Positions 7,117 to 12,774 of a DNA stretch of 12,774 nucleotides are shown here, in pieces. The stretch comes from CAZFLM01 sp964519955 (lineage in GTDB: Bacteria > Armatimonadota > Chthonomonadetes > Chthonomonadales > CAJBBX01). A program made the translations under genes and the position numbers. Within the stretch, counting starts at the first letter, position 1. Each line of letters begins with the position of its first letter. Location of the stretch: the NCBI GenBank assembly GCA_964519955.1, contig CAZFLM010000131.1, positions 1-12,774 of the forward strand. The letters run 5' to 3'. Below the pieces are notes generated by a model. The model made no database searches, was not told where the DNA came from, and was given only the letters and a program-made list of their open reading frames with translations.

Positions 7117-7323
7117 AGCACTCAAGCCTGCGACCTACGCCAGCCACCCGGTACATTCTACACCGACGGCACCGATCCTGCTGTGCCGGCGCGCTGGGCG
7201 ACGGACCTCGGGGCCCACTGGGGCCGTAGCGTCGCGCGAGCCATCGCCTGCTATTTGGCCGGCCGCCCGCCTCGCGGCCAGCGTGGGACTCGGGCGGGAC
7301 CTGGCGCGAGCGGCAGACACTAA
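7117..7323 (+). pseudogene. Possible 3' relic of an unidentified gene
   Basis: On the + strand an open frame ending at a stop at 7321-7323 reads PPGTFYTDGTDPAVPARWA and then DLGAHWGRSVARAIACYLAG. This looks like a real protein end: a strand or loop followed by an amphipathic C-terminal helix, with mostly G/C third positions. No start codon or family match is evident, and upstream the frame runs antisense into ietA. It could be the tail of a gene cut by insertion of the ietAS module, or chance in GC-rich DNA. I do not recognise the family. Confidence 0.22.
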
Positions 7324-7374
7324 GGAGCCCGCCTGATTCTCCCCTCACCCCCTAGCCTGACCTATTCATGAGTC

Positions 7375-7418
7375 GCACCGGACGGGCACGGAGGCCCATC
7401 CCACCACTGCACTCGTGC
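7375..7418 (+). repeat. Dispersed 44-bp hairpin element, copy B
   Basis: Reads GCACC, then arm GGACGGGC, loop ACGGAG, arm GCCCATCC, then CACCACTGCACTCGTGC. Both arms are identical to those in the 68-bp tandem units at 313-604, and only the loop differs. The whole 44 bp aligns without gaps to the inverted copy at 9584-9627. It lies between ietA and mutL. Confidence 0.85.
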
Positions 7419-7600
7419 ATGATCCAGGCTAGCAGAGCGCCCCTTCCCACTGGCTAGGAAGTAAGTGGAATCGAGGACGGGGCCGAAGCGGAAGGGGGGA
7501 GATGGTTCCGGCAGGTTCTCCCCCGGCATTGGGGGTCGGGGGGGCTCTGCCGCGGCGTTGCGCCCAATGCAGGCCAGTTGGTGATCGTGGGCGCTTGACG

Positions 7601-7634
7601 TCATCCTGTTCATCCTGTCCATCGATGTCAAACA
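7601..7634. repeat. Short repeat with doubled CATCCTGT
   Basis: TCATCCTGTTCATCCTGTCC followed by ATCGATGTCAAAC. Sequences of this form (two or three CATCCTGT units ending in CATCGATGT) are, from memory, a widespread intergenic repeat in several bacterial phyla and often give spurious small proteins rich in D, Q and E or in I, L and S. It lies about 90 nt before mutL. Only one copy is in this window, so the repeat status rests on recall. Confidence 0.5.
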
Positions 7635-7720
7635 TGAGGTCGGGAAGTCAGCGGCGCCTTCGCCTGCCAATGCGCTAAGATAAGGGTGCCGCAACCACGC
7701 CAACCGAAAGGCGCCCGCCC

Positions 7721-9553
7721 GTGTCCAACCGCATCGTCCTCCTCGACGAGAACACCGCCAACCGCATCGCCGCCGGCGAGGTCATCGAGCGCCCGGCCTC
7801 CGCGGTGAAGGAGTTGGTCGAGAACGCCATCGACGCCGGAGCCACCCGCATCGACGTGCGGCTGGAGGAGGGCGGCAAGCGCCTGCTCGAGGTGGTGGAC
7901 AACGGCTGCGGCATGAGCCCCGAGGACGCCGTCCTCTCGCTCCAGCGCCACGCCACCTCCAAGATGCGCACCGCGGACGATCTGTTCGCCATCCGCACGC
8001 TCGGGTTCCGCGGCGAGGCCCTGCCCAGCATCGCCTCCGTCTCCCATCTCACCCTCACCACCAAGGAGCCGGGCGACGCCGGCGGCACCCGCATCGTCGT
8101 CCACGGGGGCGATATCGAGCGCGTCGAGGAGGTCGGCGTCCGCGATGGCACCCACATCGTCGTCGAGGACCTCTTCCACAACACGCCGGCGCGCCTCAAG
8201 TTCATGAAGTCGACGCCCACCGAGATGGCCCGCGCGGTCACAGTCGTCGGCAACCTGGCCATCGCGCATCCCGAGATCGCGTTCACCATCGCGCACGCCG
8301 GCAAGGAGCTGCTCTCCACGCCCGGCCGCAACGACCCGCTCGGCGCCGTCTCCGCCGTCTGGGGCCGCGAGATCGCCCGGCGCATCGTGCCCATCCAGCG
8401 CGAGGAGCCCGGCCTCACCGTCAGCGGCTACGTCGCCGCGCCCGATCTCACCAAGTCCGGCCGCTCGCATGAGCTGATCTTCGTCAACGGCCGCGTCGTC
8501 CGCAGCCCCCTCATCGGCCACGCGCTGGAGGAGGCCTTCCGCGCCCTCACGCCCGAGAGCCGCTTCCCGATCGGCATCCTCTTCGTCGACATCGCGCCGG
8601 ACCTCGTCGACGTGAACGTGCACCCCACCAAGAACGAGGTGAAGTTCACCCGCGACGGCGACGTGCACCACGCCGTCCACCTCGCCGTGAAGGACGCGCT
8701 GCTGGCCCACGGCATGGTGCCCACCGTCGGCTCGGGCCCGGCTGCCCAGACCCACGCTGCCCCGCCATTCCCGGCCCGCCCGAGCGCCCCCGCCTACGTC
8801 TCCCGCCCGCTGCCCGGCGCCGATTTCGAGGCCCTGGCGCGCGCCTCGGTCGAGGCCTTCCGCCCGGTCGCGCCGCCCGTCGCCGATTACCGCGCGCCCG
8901 AGGAGCCGCAGCCCGACGCGCCAGCCGAGCCCGACGCCCTGCCCGAGCCGCGCCCCGTGAAGCCCTTCGCCGAGCAGCTCCGCGGCTTCCGCGTCCTGGG
9001 CCAGCTCCGCAACACGTACATCGTCGCGGAGACCGACGACGGCATCGCGTACGTCGACCAGCACACCGCCCACGAGCGCGTGCTCTTCGAGCGCCTCACG
9101 GTGCTCCGCGCACAGTCGGGCATCGCGGCGCAGCGCCTCGCCGTCCCGCTCACCATCGCCCTGGGCGCGGCCGAGGCGGCCCTCCTCGCGCACCGGCTGG
9201 AGGACTTTGCGGTGGCCGGCTGGGAGATCGAGCCCTTCGGCCGCGACTCGTTCATCGTCCGCGCCATGCCCGCGCTCGTGGGCCGCCGCGACCCGGAGGG
9301 CCTCCTCCGCGACATGGTGGATGAGCTGGTCCATCAGTCCGTCGCGCGCCGCCTCCTGGTCCAGCGCGACCACGTAACCATCACCAATGCGTGCAAGATG
9401 GCGGTGAAGGCCGGCGATCCGCTCGGGATGGAGGAGATGGTGGGCCTGCTGCAGCAGCTCGCCGACACCGAGAACCCGTACCTCTGCCCCCACGGTCGCC
9501 CGGTCGTCGTCACGATGCCGGTCTCGGAGGTCGAACGCCGCTTCAAACGCTAA
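7721..9553 (+). CDS. mutL: DNA mismatch repair protein MutL (endonuclease type)
   Basis: A 610-residue MutL that couples mismatch recognition by MutS to strand incision and excision. The N-terminal GHKL ATPase domain shows catalytic E34 (KELVENAIDAGA), DNGCGM (60-65), RHATSK (76-81), TLGFRGEAL (93-101) and the end motif VNVHPTKNEVKF (298-309). A Pro/Ala-rich linker spans about 335-415. The C-terminal domain has the endonuclease metal motif as DQHTAHERVLFE (446-457, alanine of the usual DQHA replaced by T), ACKMAVKAGDPL (C558), CPHGRP (C589) and a final FKR. This is the nicking form found in bacteria lacking MutH. The start is GTG at 7721, with AAAGG 9 nt upstream; the family N terminus (I--L---TANRIAAGEVIERP) fits it. 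No mutS lies in the window. The GC-ending codon bias is very strong. Confidence 0.97.
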   Translation: MSNRIVLLDENTANRIAAGEVIERPASAVKELVENAIDAGATRIDVRLEEGGKRLLEVVDNGCGMSPEDAVLSLQRHATSKMRTADDLFAIRTLGFRGEALPSIASVSHLTLTTKEPGDAGGTRIVVHGGDIERVEEVGVRDGTHIVVEDLFHNTPARLKFMKSTPTEMARAVTVVGNLAIAHPEIAFTIAHAGKELLSTPGRNDPLGAVSAVWGREIARRIVPIQREEPGLTVSGYVAAPDLTKSGRSHELIFVNGRVVRSPLIGHALEEAFRALTPESRFPIGILFVDIAPDLVDVNVHPTKNEVKFTRDGDVHHAVHLAVKDALLAHGMVPTVGSGPAAQTHAAPPFPARPSAPAYVSRPLPGADFEALARASVEAFRPVAPPVADYRAPEEPQPDAPAEPDALPEPRPVKPFAEQLRGFRVLGQLRNTYIVAETDDGIAYVDQHTAHERVLFERLTVLRAQSGIAAQRLAVPLTIALGAAEAALLAHRLEDFAVAGWEIEPFGRDSFIVRAMPALVGRRDPEGLLRDMVDELVHQSVARRLLVQRDHVTITNACKMAVKAGDPLGMEEMVGLLQQLADTENPYLCPHGRPVVVTMPVSEVERRFKR

Positions 9554-9570
9554 TGCCGGAGGTCGAGCGC
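9515..9570 (+). repeat. Imperfect duplication across the mutL 3' end
   Basis: ATGCCGG-TCTCGG-AGGTCGAACGC (9515-9538) recurs as ATGCCGGAGGTCGAGCGC at 9553-9570, just past the mutL stop. The second copy lacks six bases and is out of frame. It looks like a local duplication of the codons for the last residues of MutL. Confidence 0.6.
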
Positions 9571-9583
9571 TAGCCCGGATTGG

Positions 9584-9627
9584 GCACAAGTGCAGTGGTG
9601 CGGCGGGCGTCCCTGCCCGCCCGGTGC
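9584..9627 (-). repeat. Dispersed 44-bp hairpin element, copy C (inverted)
   Basis: Read on the - strand: GCACC, arm GGGCGGGC, loop AGGGAC, arm GCCCGCCG, then CACCACTGCACTTGTGC. It aligns without gaps to copy B. Relative to A and B, arm position 3 changed from A to G while its partner changed from T to C, keeping the pair, and the C-A mismatch next to it became C-G. It lies between mutL and the ferredoxin gene and may help end mutL transcription. Confidence 0.85.
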
Positions 9628-9697
9628 AACTCATCAACCGGTCGCGCCCAGGGCGCTGCTTGCCGCGCCCTGCCGCGGTCGGCGCGGCCGCACATGG

Positions 9698-9729
9698 AAA
9701 AAGGGCCCCGCGCGCGGCGCGGGGCCCTT
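9698..9729 (-). terminator. Intrinsic terminator of the ferredoxin gene
   Basis: A perfect 13-bp GC-rich stem (9701-9713 with 9717-9729) around a 3-base loop, followed on the - strand by a TTTTT tract (9702-9698). It starts 15 nt past the ferredoxin stop. On the + strand there is no T run after the stem, so it acts for the - strand gene only. Confidence 0.92.
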
Positions 9730-9743
9730 CTGCAAACGGGGGC

Positions 9744-10001
9744 TTACTTGGCGTAGAACGCCATGTTGATCTTCGCGAACTGCGCCTTATCGTCCGGCAG
9801 GTTCACCTCGTCGTAGATGGCCGCGGATGGGCAGACCGACTCGCAGTTGCCGCAGTCGATGCAGGTCTCGGGGTTGATGAACATCTGGTCGTACACCGTG
9901 CCGTCGGCATCGGTGTAGACGCCCTGGACGATGCTATCGGTCGCGCAGAGCGAGATGCACTCGCCGTCCTTGGTGCAAGCATCAGTGATCACGTACGCCA
10001 T
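9744..10001 (-). CDS. 7Fe-type ferredoxin ([3Fe-4S][4Fe-4S])
   Basis: An 85-residue electron carrier with two cluster-binding halves. Seven cysteines are present: C9, C15 and C19 in the first half (CTKDGECISLCATD) and C47, C50, C53 and C57 in the second (CIDCGNCESVCPSAA). Aligned to Azotobacter-type 7Fe ferredoxins, C9, C15 and C57 would bind the [3Fe-4S] cluster, and C19, C47, C50 and C53 the [4Fe-4S] cluster. The cysteine needed for a second [4Fe-4S] cluster is absent. The first C-x5-C loop is two residues shorter than the C-x7-C of the classic protein, and the usual CP after the first motif is CA. The ATG at 10001 is preferred over a TTG two codons earlier; TAGGA lies 7 nt upstream. It is monocistronic, with its own terminator, and divergent from the glycosidase gene. 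No redox partner gene is in view. Confidence 0.92.
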   Translation of the reverse strand: MAYVITDACTKDGECISLCATDSIVQGVYTDADGTVYDQMFINPETCIDCGNCESVCPSAAIYDEVNLPDDKAQFAKINMAFYAK

Positions 10002-10014
10002 CGTCAATCCTACC

Positions 10015-10061
10015 TTTCGGGATCAGAGTCACTCTCTATTGTGGCATCTTGCATCCCGAAA
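10015..10061. promoter_or_regulatory. Nested inverted repeats upstream of the ferredoxin gene
   Basis: TTTCGGGAT (10015-10023) and ATCCCGAAA (10053-10061) form a perfect 9-bp inverted repeat. Between them lies a second palindrome, AGAGT-C-ACTCT (10025-10035). The inner arm of the outer repeat touches the ferredoxin ribosome-binding region (ATCCCGAAAGGTAGGA on the - strand). This could be a protein operator, or a 5' leader hairpin that affects ferredoxin translation. The 183-nt gap it lies in separates two divergent genes and must hold both promoters, though I could not place a firm -35/-10 pair for either. Confidence 0.45.
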
Positions 10062-10184
10062 CGGTATGCGTTTGACCGGTCGCTGGCGAGAGTCCCTTCT
10101 CGCCGCCGACCCGCGGACCCGCCGACAGGTGCCGCCCGCGCCCGCGTCGAACACACACGCAACGCCGCTGCACGAGGTGCTCGC

Positions 10185-12677
10185 ATGAACACGCCTGCCG
10201 TCGCCGTCGTCTTGCTGCTGGCCGCCATCGCCGCTGCCCACGCCCAGTCTGCCGCGCCCGCCTTTCGCGCCCACGCCATCGAGCTGCACGAGCGCGTCCT
10301 CACGCCGGACGACGGCCTCCTGCTCGGCAACGGGGACCTCTCCGTCAGCGTGTACCAGACGGCCGATCGCATCATCTTCCGCTTCGGCAAGAGCGACGTG
10401 TGGGACCGGCGCATCGACCGCTCCGACGATCCGAAGCCTGCGCACATCGACGAGGTAGCCCGCGGCATCCGCGACGAGGGGTGGAAGTGCCCGCCCTACG
10501 GCGGTCCGGTTGAGGCGGTGCGCGGCGCGAAGGACCCGCAGCGGATGAAGGACATCTGCCAGTCCGTGCCGCCCAGCTACCGCCTGCGCCCGTACCCGTG
10601 CCCGAAGCCGGTGGGGGAGTTGGCGCTGCAGCTCGCGCCGGACCTGATGGGCCTGAAGATCGAGCAGAAGCTGCACATCGAGGAGGCGAGGCTGGAGATC
10701 GACTGCGCCTGGCGCGGCGGCGTCAAGCTCCACGTCGAGGCGTTCGTGCCCCCGGCCGATAACGTGCTCGTGGTCCGGTGGAACGCCGAGAACTGGACGC
10801 CCGCCACGCGCATGGGCAACGGCACGCCGCCGGTGTGGTACTCCCTCTACCGCTGGGCCGATCCGCCGATCCGCGCCTTCGCCGAGCGCTTCTTCGGCGA
10901 CGCCCGCCACGACGCGTTCATCGCATACTCCAGCCCGAAGGCCACCCCGCTGCCCGCGCCGCTCGTCCGCCAGGAGGCCGGCATCCCCTGCATCGTCCAG
11001 CCCTTCCCGGCGGACCCCACGTTTCCCAAGGGCTTCGAGTGCCTGCTGGCCGCCCTCGCCCCGGACGCGCCCGTGACCGGTGTCGAGACGAAGGCCACGA
11101 GCGAGGCGCGCTTGCAGATCGTGCCGGACGGCGCAGCCACCTCCGGCTCGATGGTCGTCGCGGTGGCCACCACGAGCGACGACGGCGGCCCGGCCGCGGC
11201 GATCCAGCGCCTCCAGACCAGGGTCGCCGCGAACCGCAAGGCCGCCATCGACGCCTGGGACGTAGATAACGCGAAGCGGGCAGGGGAGTTCTGGGCCCGC
11301 TCCGGCGTCGCCATCGCCGACCCGCTGCTGGAGAACCTGTGGTACGAGACGCTCCACGCCCGCCGCTGCACGAATCGCCCCGACAAGTATCCGCCCGGCC
11401 TCTTCCTCCCGAGCACGGTGCAGGACTACGCGCATTGGCACGGCGACTACCACACGAACTACAACCTGCAGGAGCCCTTCTGGGCCGACTACACCGCCAA
11501 CCACATCGACGTGGGCGATGCCTACTTCCAGGCGATGAAGCCGCTCCTCGTGGTGGGCCGGAAGATCGCGAAGGACTATTACGGGGTGCGCGGCACGTTC
11601 GTCCAGCTCTCCGGCTACCCCGCGCTGATGGACGATGACCCGCTGGGCTGCGTGCCGATGGGGCGCATGGCGTACATGACCGGCTGGGCGTCCAACCAGT
11701 ACTGGTGGCGCTACCTCTACACGCTGGACCTCTACTGGCTCCGCGCAACCGGCTACCCCGTGATCAGGGACTGCGCGCTGTTCTACACCGACTTCCTCAA
11801 GAAGGGCGACGACGGGCTCTACCACGCCTTCCCGTCGAACCAGGGCGAGGACGGCTTCTCGGGCAACCCGAAGGACTTCACCGACCGCGCGCAGATCATG
11901 CAGTTCATGCGCTACTGCCTGCGCTCGGCCATCAAGGCGGCGGAGGTGCTGAACGTGGACGCCGACCTGCGCGCCGCCTGGCAGGACCGCCTCGACCACG
12001 CCGCCGGCGACGACGGCAGCCCGCTGCCGAAGCTCACGGGCCGCGAGAAGGAGTGCTGGGAGCTGAACCCGCCGGAGTTCGGCTTCGGCCGGCCCTATCG
12101 CCCGCAGCCCGCCGCCCACGACGGCAAGCCCTGGCCCGCGGTCGGCGACGGCGCGTACACGTGGTACTTCGGCCAGTATCCCTGGGGCGTGATGGGGCGG
12201 CTGCGCGGCGGCGAGTTCATCGCGGACCGCGACATGCCGGCCTTCCGCGAGCTGGTCGACCGCTGGCGCCACCCGAATGGGCTCATCTGGGGCATGTCGG
12301 TGGCGAACTACGGCCACGACGGCGCGTGGACCGAGTCCCTGGGCGTCTGCGCCCCGCTGCAGGAGATGATGCTCCAGAGCTGGGATGGCTCCATCCGCAT
12401 CTTCCCGGCCTGGCCCAGCAAGCTCGGTGCGAGTTTCCGCACCCTCCGCGCCGAGGGGGCCTTCGTGGTCAGCGCGTCCTGGGCGAACGGCAAGGTGACG
12501 CAGGTGCAGATCGACAGCGAGAAGGGGAAGCCCTGCCGCGTGCTGGAGCCCTGGCCCGCCGGCGCCAGGGTGACCGACGGCGACGGCAGGCCCGTGAAGT
12601 CCCACCGCGAAGCCGGATTCGTCACCTTCGACACGGTGGTGGGAGGGGAGTACCACCTGGTGGCGCTGGGCGGGTAG
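10185..12677 (+). CDS. Secreted glycoside hydrolase, GH95-like (alpha/alpha)6 barrel
   Basis: An 830-residue exported protein. Residues 1-20 (MNTPAVAVVLLLAAIAAAHA) form a signal peptide, likely cut before QSAAP; there is no lipobox. Residues about 25-200 form a beta-rich N-terminal domain with the LLLGNGDLSVSVYQTADRIIFRFGKSD-type opening of GH95/GH65N-like enzymes. From about 365 comes a helical barrel domain: the stretch around YHTNYNLQEPFW (N425 and N427) resembles the N-x-N water-activating pair of GH95 alpha-L-fucosidases, and E555 in FPSNQGEDGF sits where the general acid is expected. The C-terminal beta part has LQSWDGSIRIFPAWP and FRTLRAEGAFVVSASWANGKV, typical of GH95 ends. The likely role is trimming fucosyl or galactosyl side chains of plant or microbial glycans outside the cytoplasm; the substrate is uncertain. 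The ATG at 10185 has GAGGTG 5 nt upstream; the open frame further upstream runs through the divergent promoter region and is not protein-like. Confidence 0.82.
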   Translation: MNTPAVAVVLLLAAIAAAHAQSAAPAFRAHAIELHERVLTPDDGLLLGNGDLSVSVYQTADRIIFRFGKSDVWDRRIDRSDDPKPAHIDEVARGIRDEGWKCPPYGGPVEAVRGAKDPQRMKDICQSVPPSYRLRPYPCPKPVGELALQLAPDLMGLKIEQKLHIEEARLEIDCAWRGGVKLHVEAFVPPADNVLVVRWNAENWTPATRMGNGTPPVWYSLYRWADPPIRAFAERFFGDARHDAFIAYSSPKATPLPAPLVRQEAGIPCIVQPFPADPTFPKGFECLLAALAPDAPVTGVETKATSEARLQIVPDGAATSGSMVVAVATTSDDGGPAAAIQRLQTRVAANRKAAIDAWDVDNAKRAGEFWARSGVAIADPLLENLWYETLHARRCTNRPDKYPPGLFLPSTVQDYAHWHGDYHTNYNLQEPFWADYTANHIDVGDAYFQAMKPLLVVGRKIAKDYYGVRGTFVQLSGYPALMDDDPLGCVPMGRMAYMTGWASNQYWWRYLYTLDLYWLRATGYPVIRDCALFYTDFLKKGDDGLYHAFPSNQGEDGFSGNPKDFTDRAQIMQFMRYCLRSAIKAAEVLNVDADLRAAWQDRLDHAAGDDGSPLPKLTGREKECWELNPPEFGFGRPYRPQPAAHDGKPWPAVGDGAYTWYFGQYPWGVMGRLRGGEFIADRDMPAFRELVDRWRHPNGLIWGMSVANYGHDGAWTESLGVCAPLQEMMLQSWDGSIRIFPAWPSKLGASFRTLRAEGAFVVSASWANGKVTQVQIDSEKGKPCRVLEPWPAGARVTDGDGRPVKSHREAGFVTFDTVVGGEYHLVALGG

Positions 12678-12774
12678 GGGAGCTGGAACGGCACCCACCC
12701 CGGCCTTCGGCCGCCCCTCCCGAATCGGGAGGGGACGTGGCGCTGGGCGGGTGGCGTTGCCGGAAAGGGCACCG
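12660..12774. repeat. Hairpin repeat and partial ~77-bp duplication after the glycosidase gene
   Basis: GTGGCGCTGGGCGGGT at 12660-12675 (end of the coding region) recurs exactly at 12737-12752, and GGAACGGCACC near 12686 recurs as GGAAAGGGCACC near 12762, a period of about 77 bp. Between the copies are two hairpins: CGGCC-TTC-GGCCG (12701-12713) and CCCCTCCCGA-A-TCGGGAGGGG (12714-12734). There is no T tract, so this is a poor intrinsic terminator. The array may continue beyond the window. Confidence 0.7.

Larger units (their letters stand above)
7105..7720. other. Intergenic region between ietA and mutL with repeats and a possible gene relic
   Basis: A 616-nt spacer upstream of two divergent genes, so it should hold both promoters. 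The first ~200 nt keep an open + frame with protein-like composition (see 7117-7323). A dispersed hairpin element lies at 7375-7418, and a second dispersed-type sequence with a doubled CATCCTGT at 7601-7634. Between them (about 7435-7560) are long G and C runs with no recognisable gene. Candidate -10 boxes are TAGAAT on - (7155-7160, for ietA) and TAAGAT on + (7676-7681, for mutL). Neither has a convincing -35, so no promoter is called. Confidence 0.6.

Noticed and set aside
7435..7700. Small - strand gene between ietA and mutL
   Set aside because: The translation consists of the two dispersed repeats and G/C-run sequence (for example MDRMNRM), a known pattern of spurious proteins from intergenic repeats.
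7628..9637. Very long open - strand frame opposite mutL
   Set aside because: A typical GC-rich antisense shadow dominated by A, G, R, D, H and V. MutL on + has every family motif.
9624..10184. Upstream extension of the glycosidase frame by 187 codons
   Set aside because: It runs antisense across the whole ferredoxin gene and its terminator. A signal peptide starts at 10185.
10029..12698. Long open - strand frame opposite the glycosidase
   Set aside because: Low-complexity A/G/R/V/H composition with no domain. It is an antisense shadow of the signal-peptide-bearing gene.

Overview
The window is a high-GC bacterial chromosome segment. It contains a run of exactly 100 Ns at 341-440, so it comes from a draft or metagenome-assembled scaffold. 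GC-ending codons dominate most genes, intergenic spaces carry several dispersed palindromic repeats, and a GH95-like secreted glycosidase is present. This suits a Planctomycetota- or Armatimonadota-like lineage, but that placement is impression only, because the window has no rRNA or other reliable taxonomic marker.

Region by region on the + strand: the 3' end of pstB (1-305); a 68-bp tandem repeat interrupted by the scaffold gap (313-604); then a tightly packed phoB-phoR-phoU run (643-3100) with 2-nt spacing and an ATGA overlap. Together these form the regulatory end of a phosphate uptake operon: PstB powers the Pst transporter, PhoU relays transporter state, PhoR is the kinase and PhoB the transcription factor. 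PhoR here has no membrane segment.

From 3110 to about 7104 everything is on the - strand. A small solitary HicB-like protein converges on phoU. It is followed by a two-gene operon encoding an AAA+ ATPase and a large subtilisin-like (S8) protease separated by 2 nt. This pair matches the architecture of IetAS, known as a plasmid-stability and anti-phage module. Its codon use is visibly unlike that of its neighbours, so it is probably an acquired defence island placed between housekeeping genes.

After a 616-bp spacer holding two dispersed repeats and a coding-like relic (7105-7720) comes mutL on + (7721-9553), with all motifs of the endonuclease-type MutL. Next, on -, is a 7-cysteine (7Fe type) ferredoxin (9744-10001) with a strong intrinsic terminator. 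Divergent from it is a secreted GH95-like glycoside hydrolase (10185-12677). The window ends in a hairpin-rich repeat.

The points most worth a second look are the IetAS-like pair, the hairpin element found in three intergenic spaces with a compensatory base-pair change, and the scaffold gap whose edges join exactly in repeat phase.
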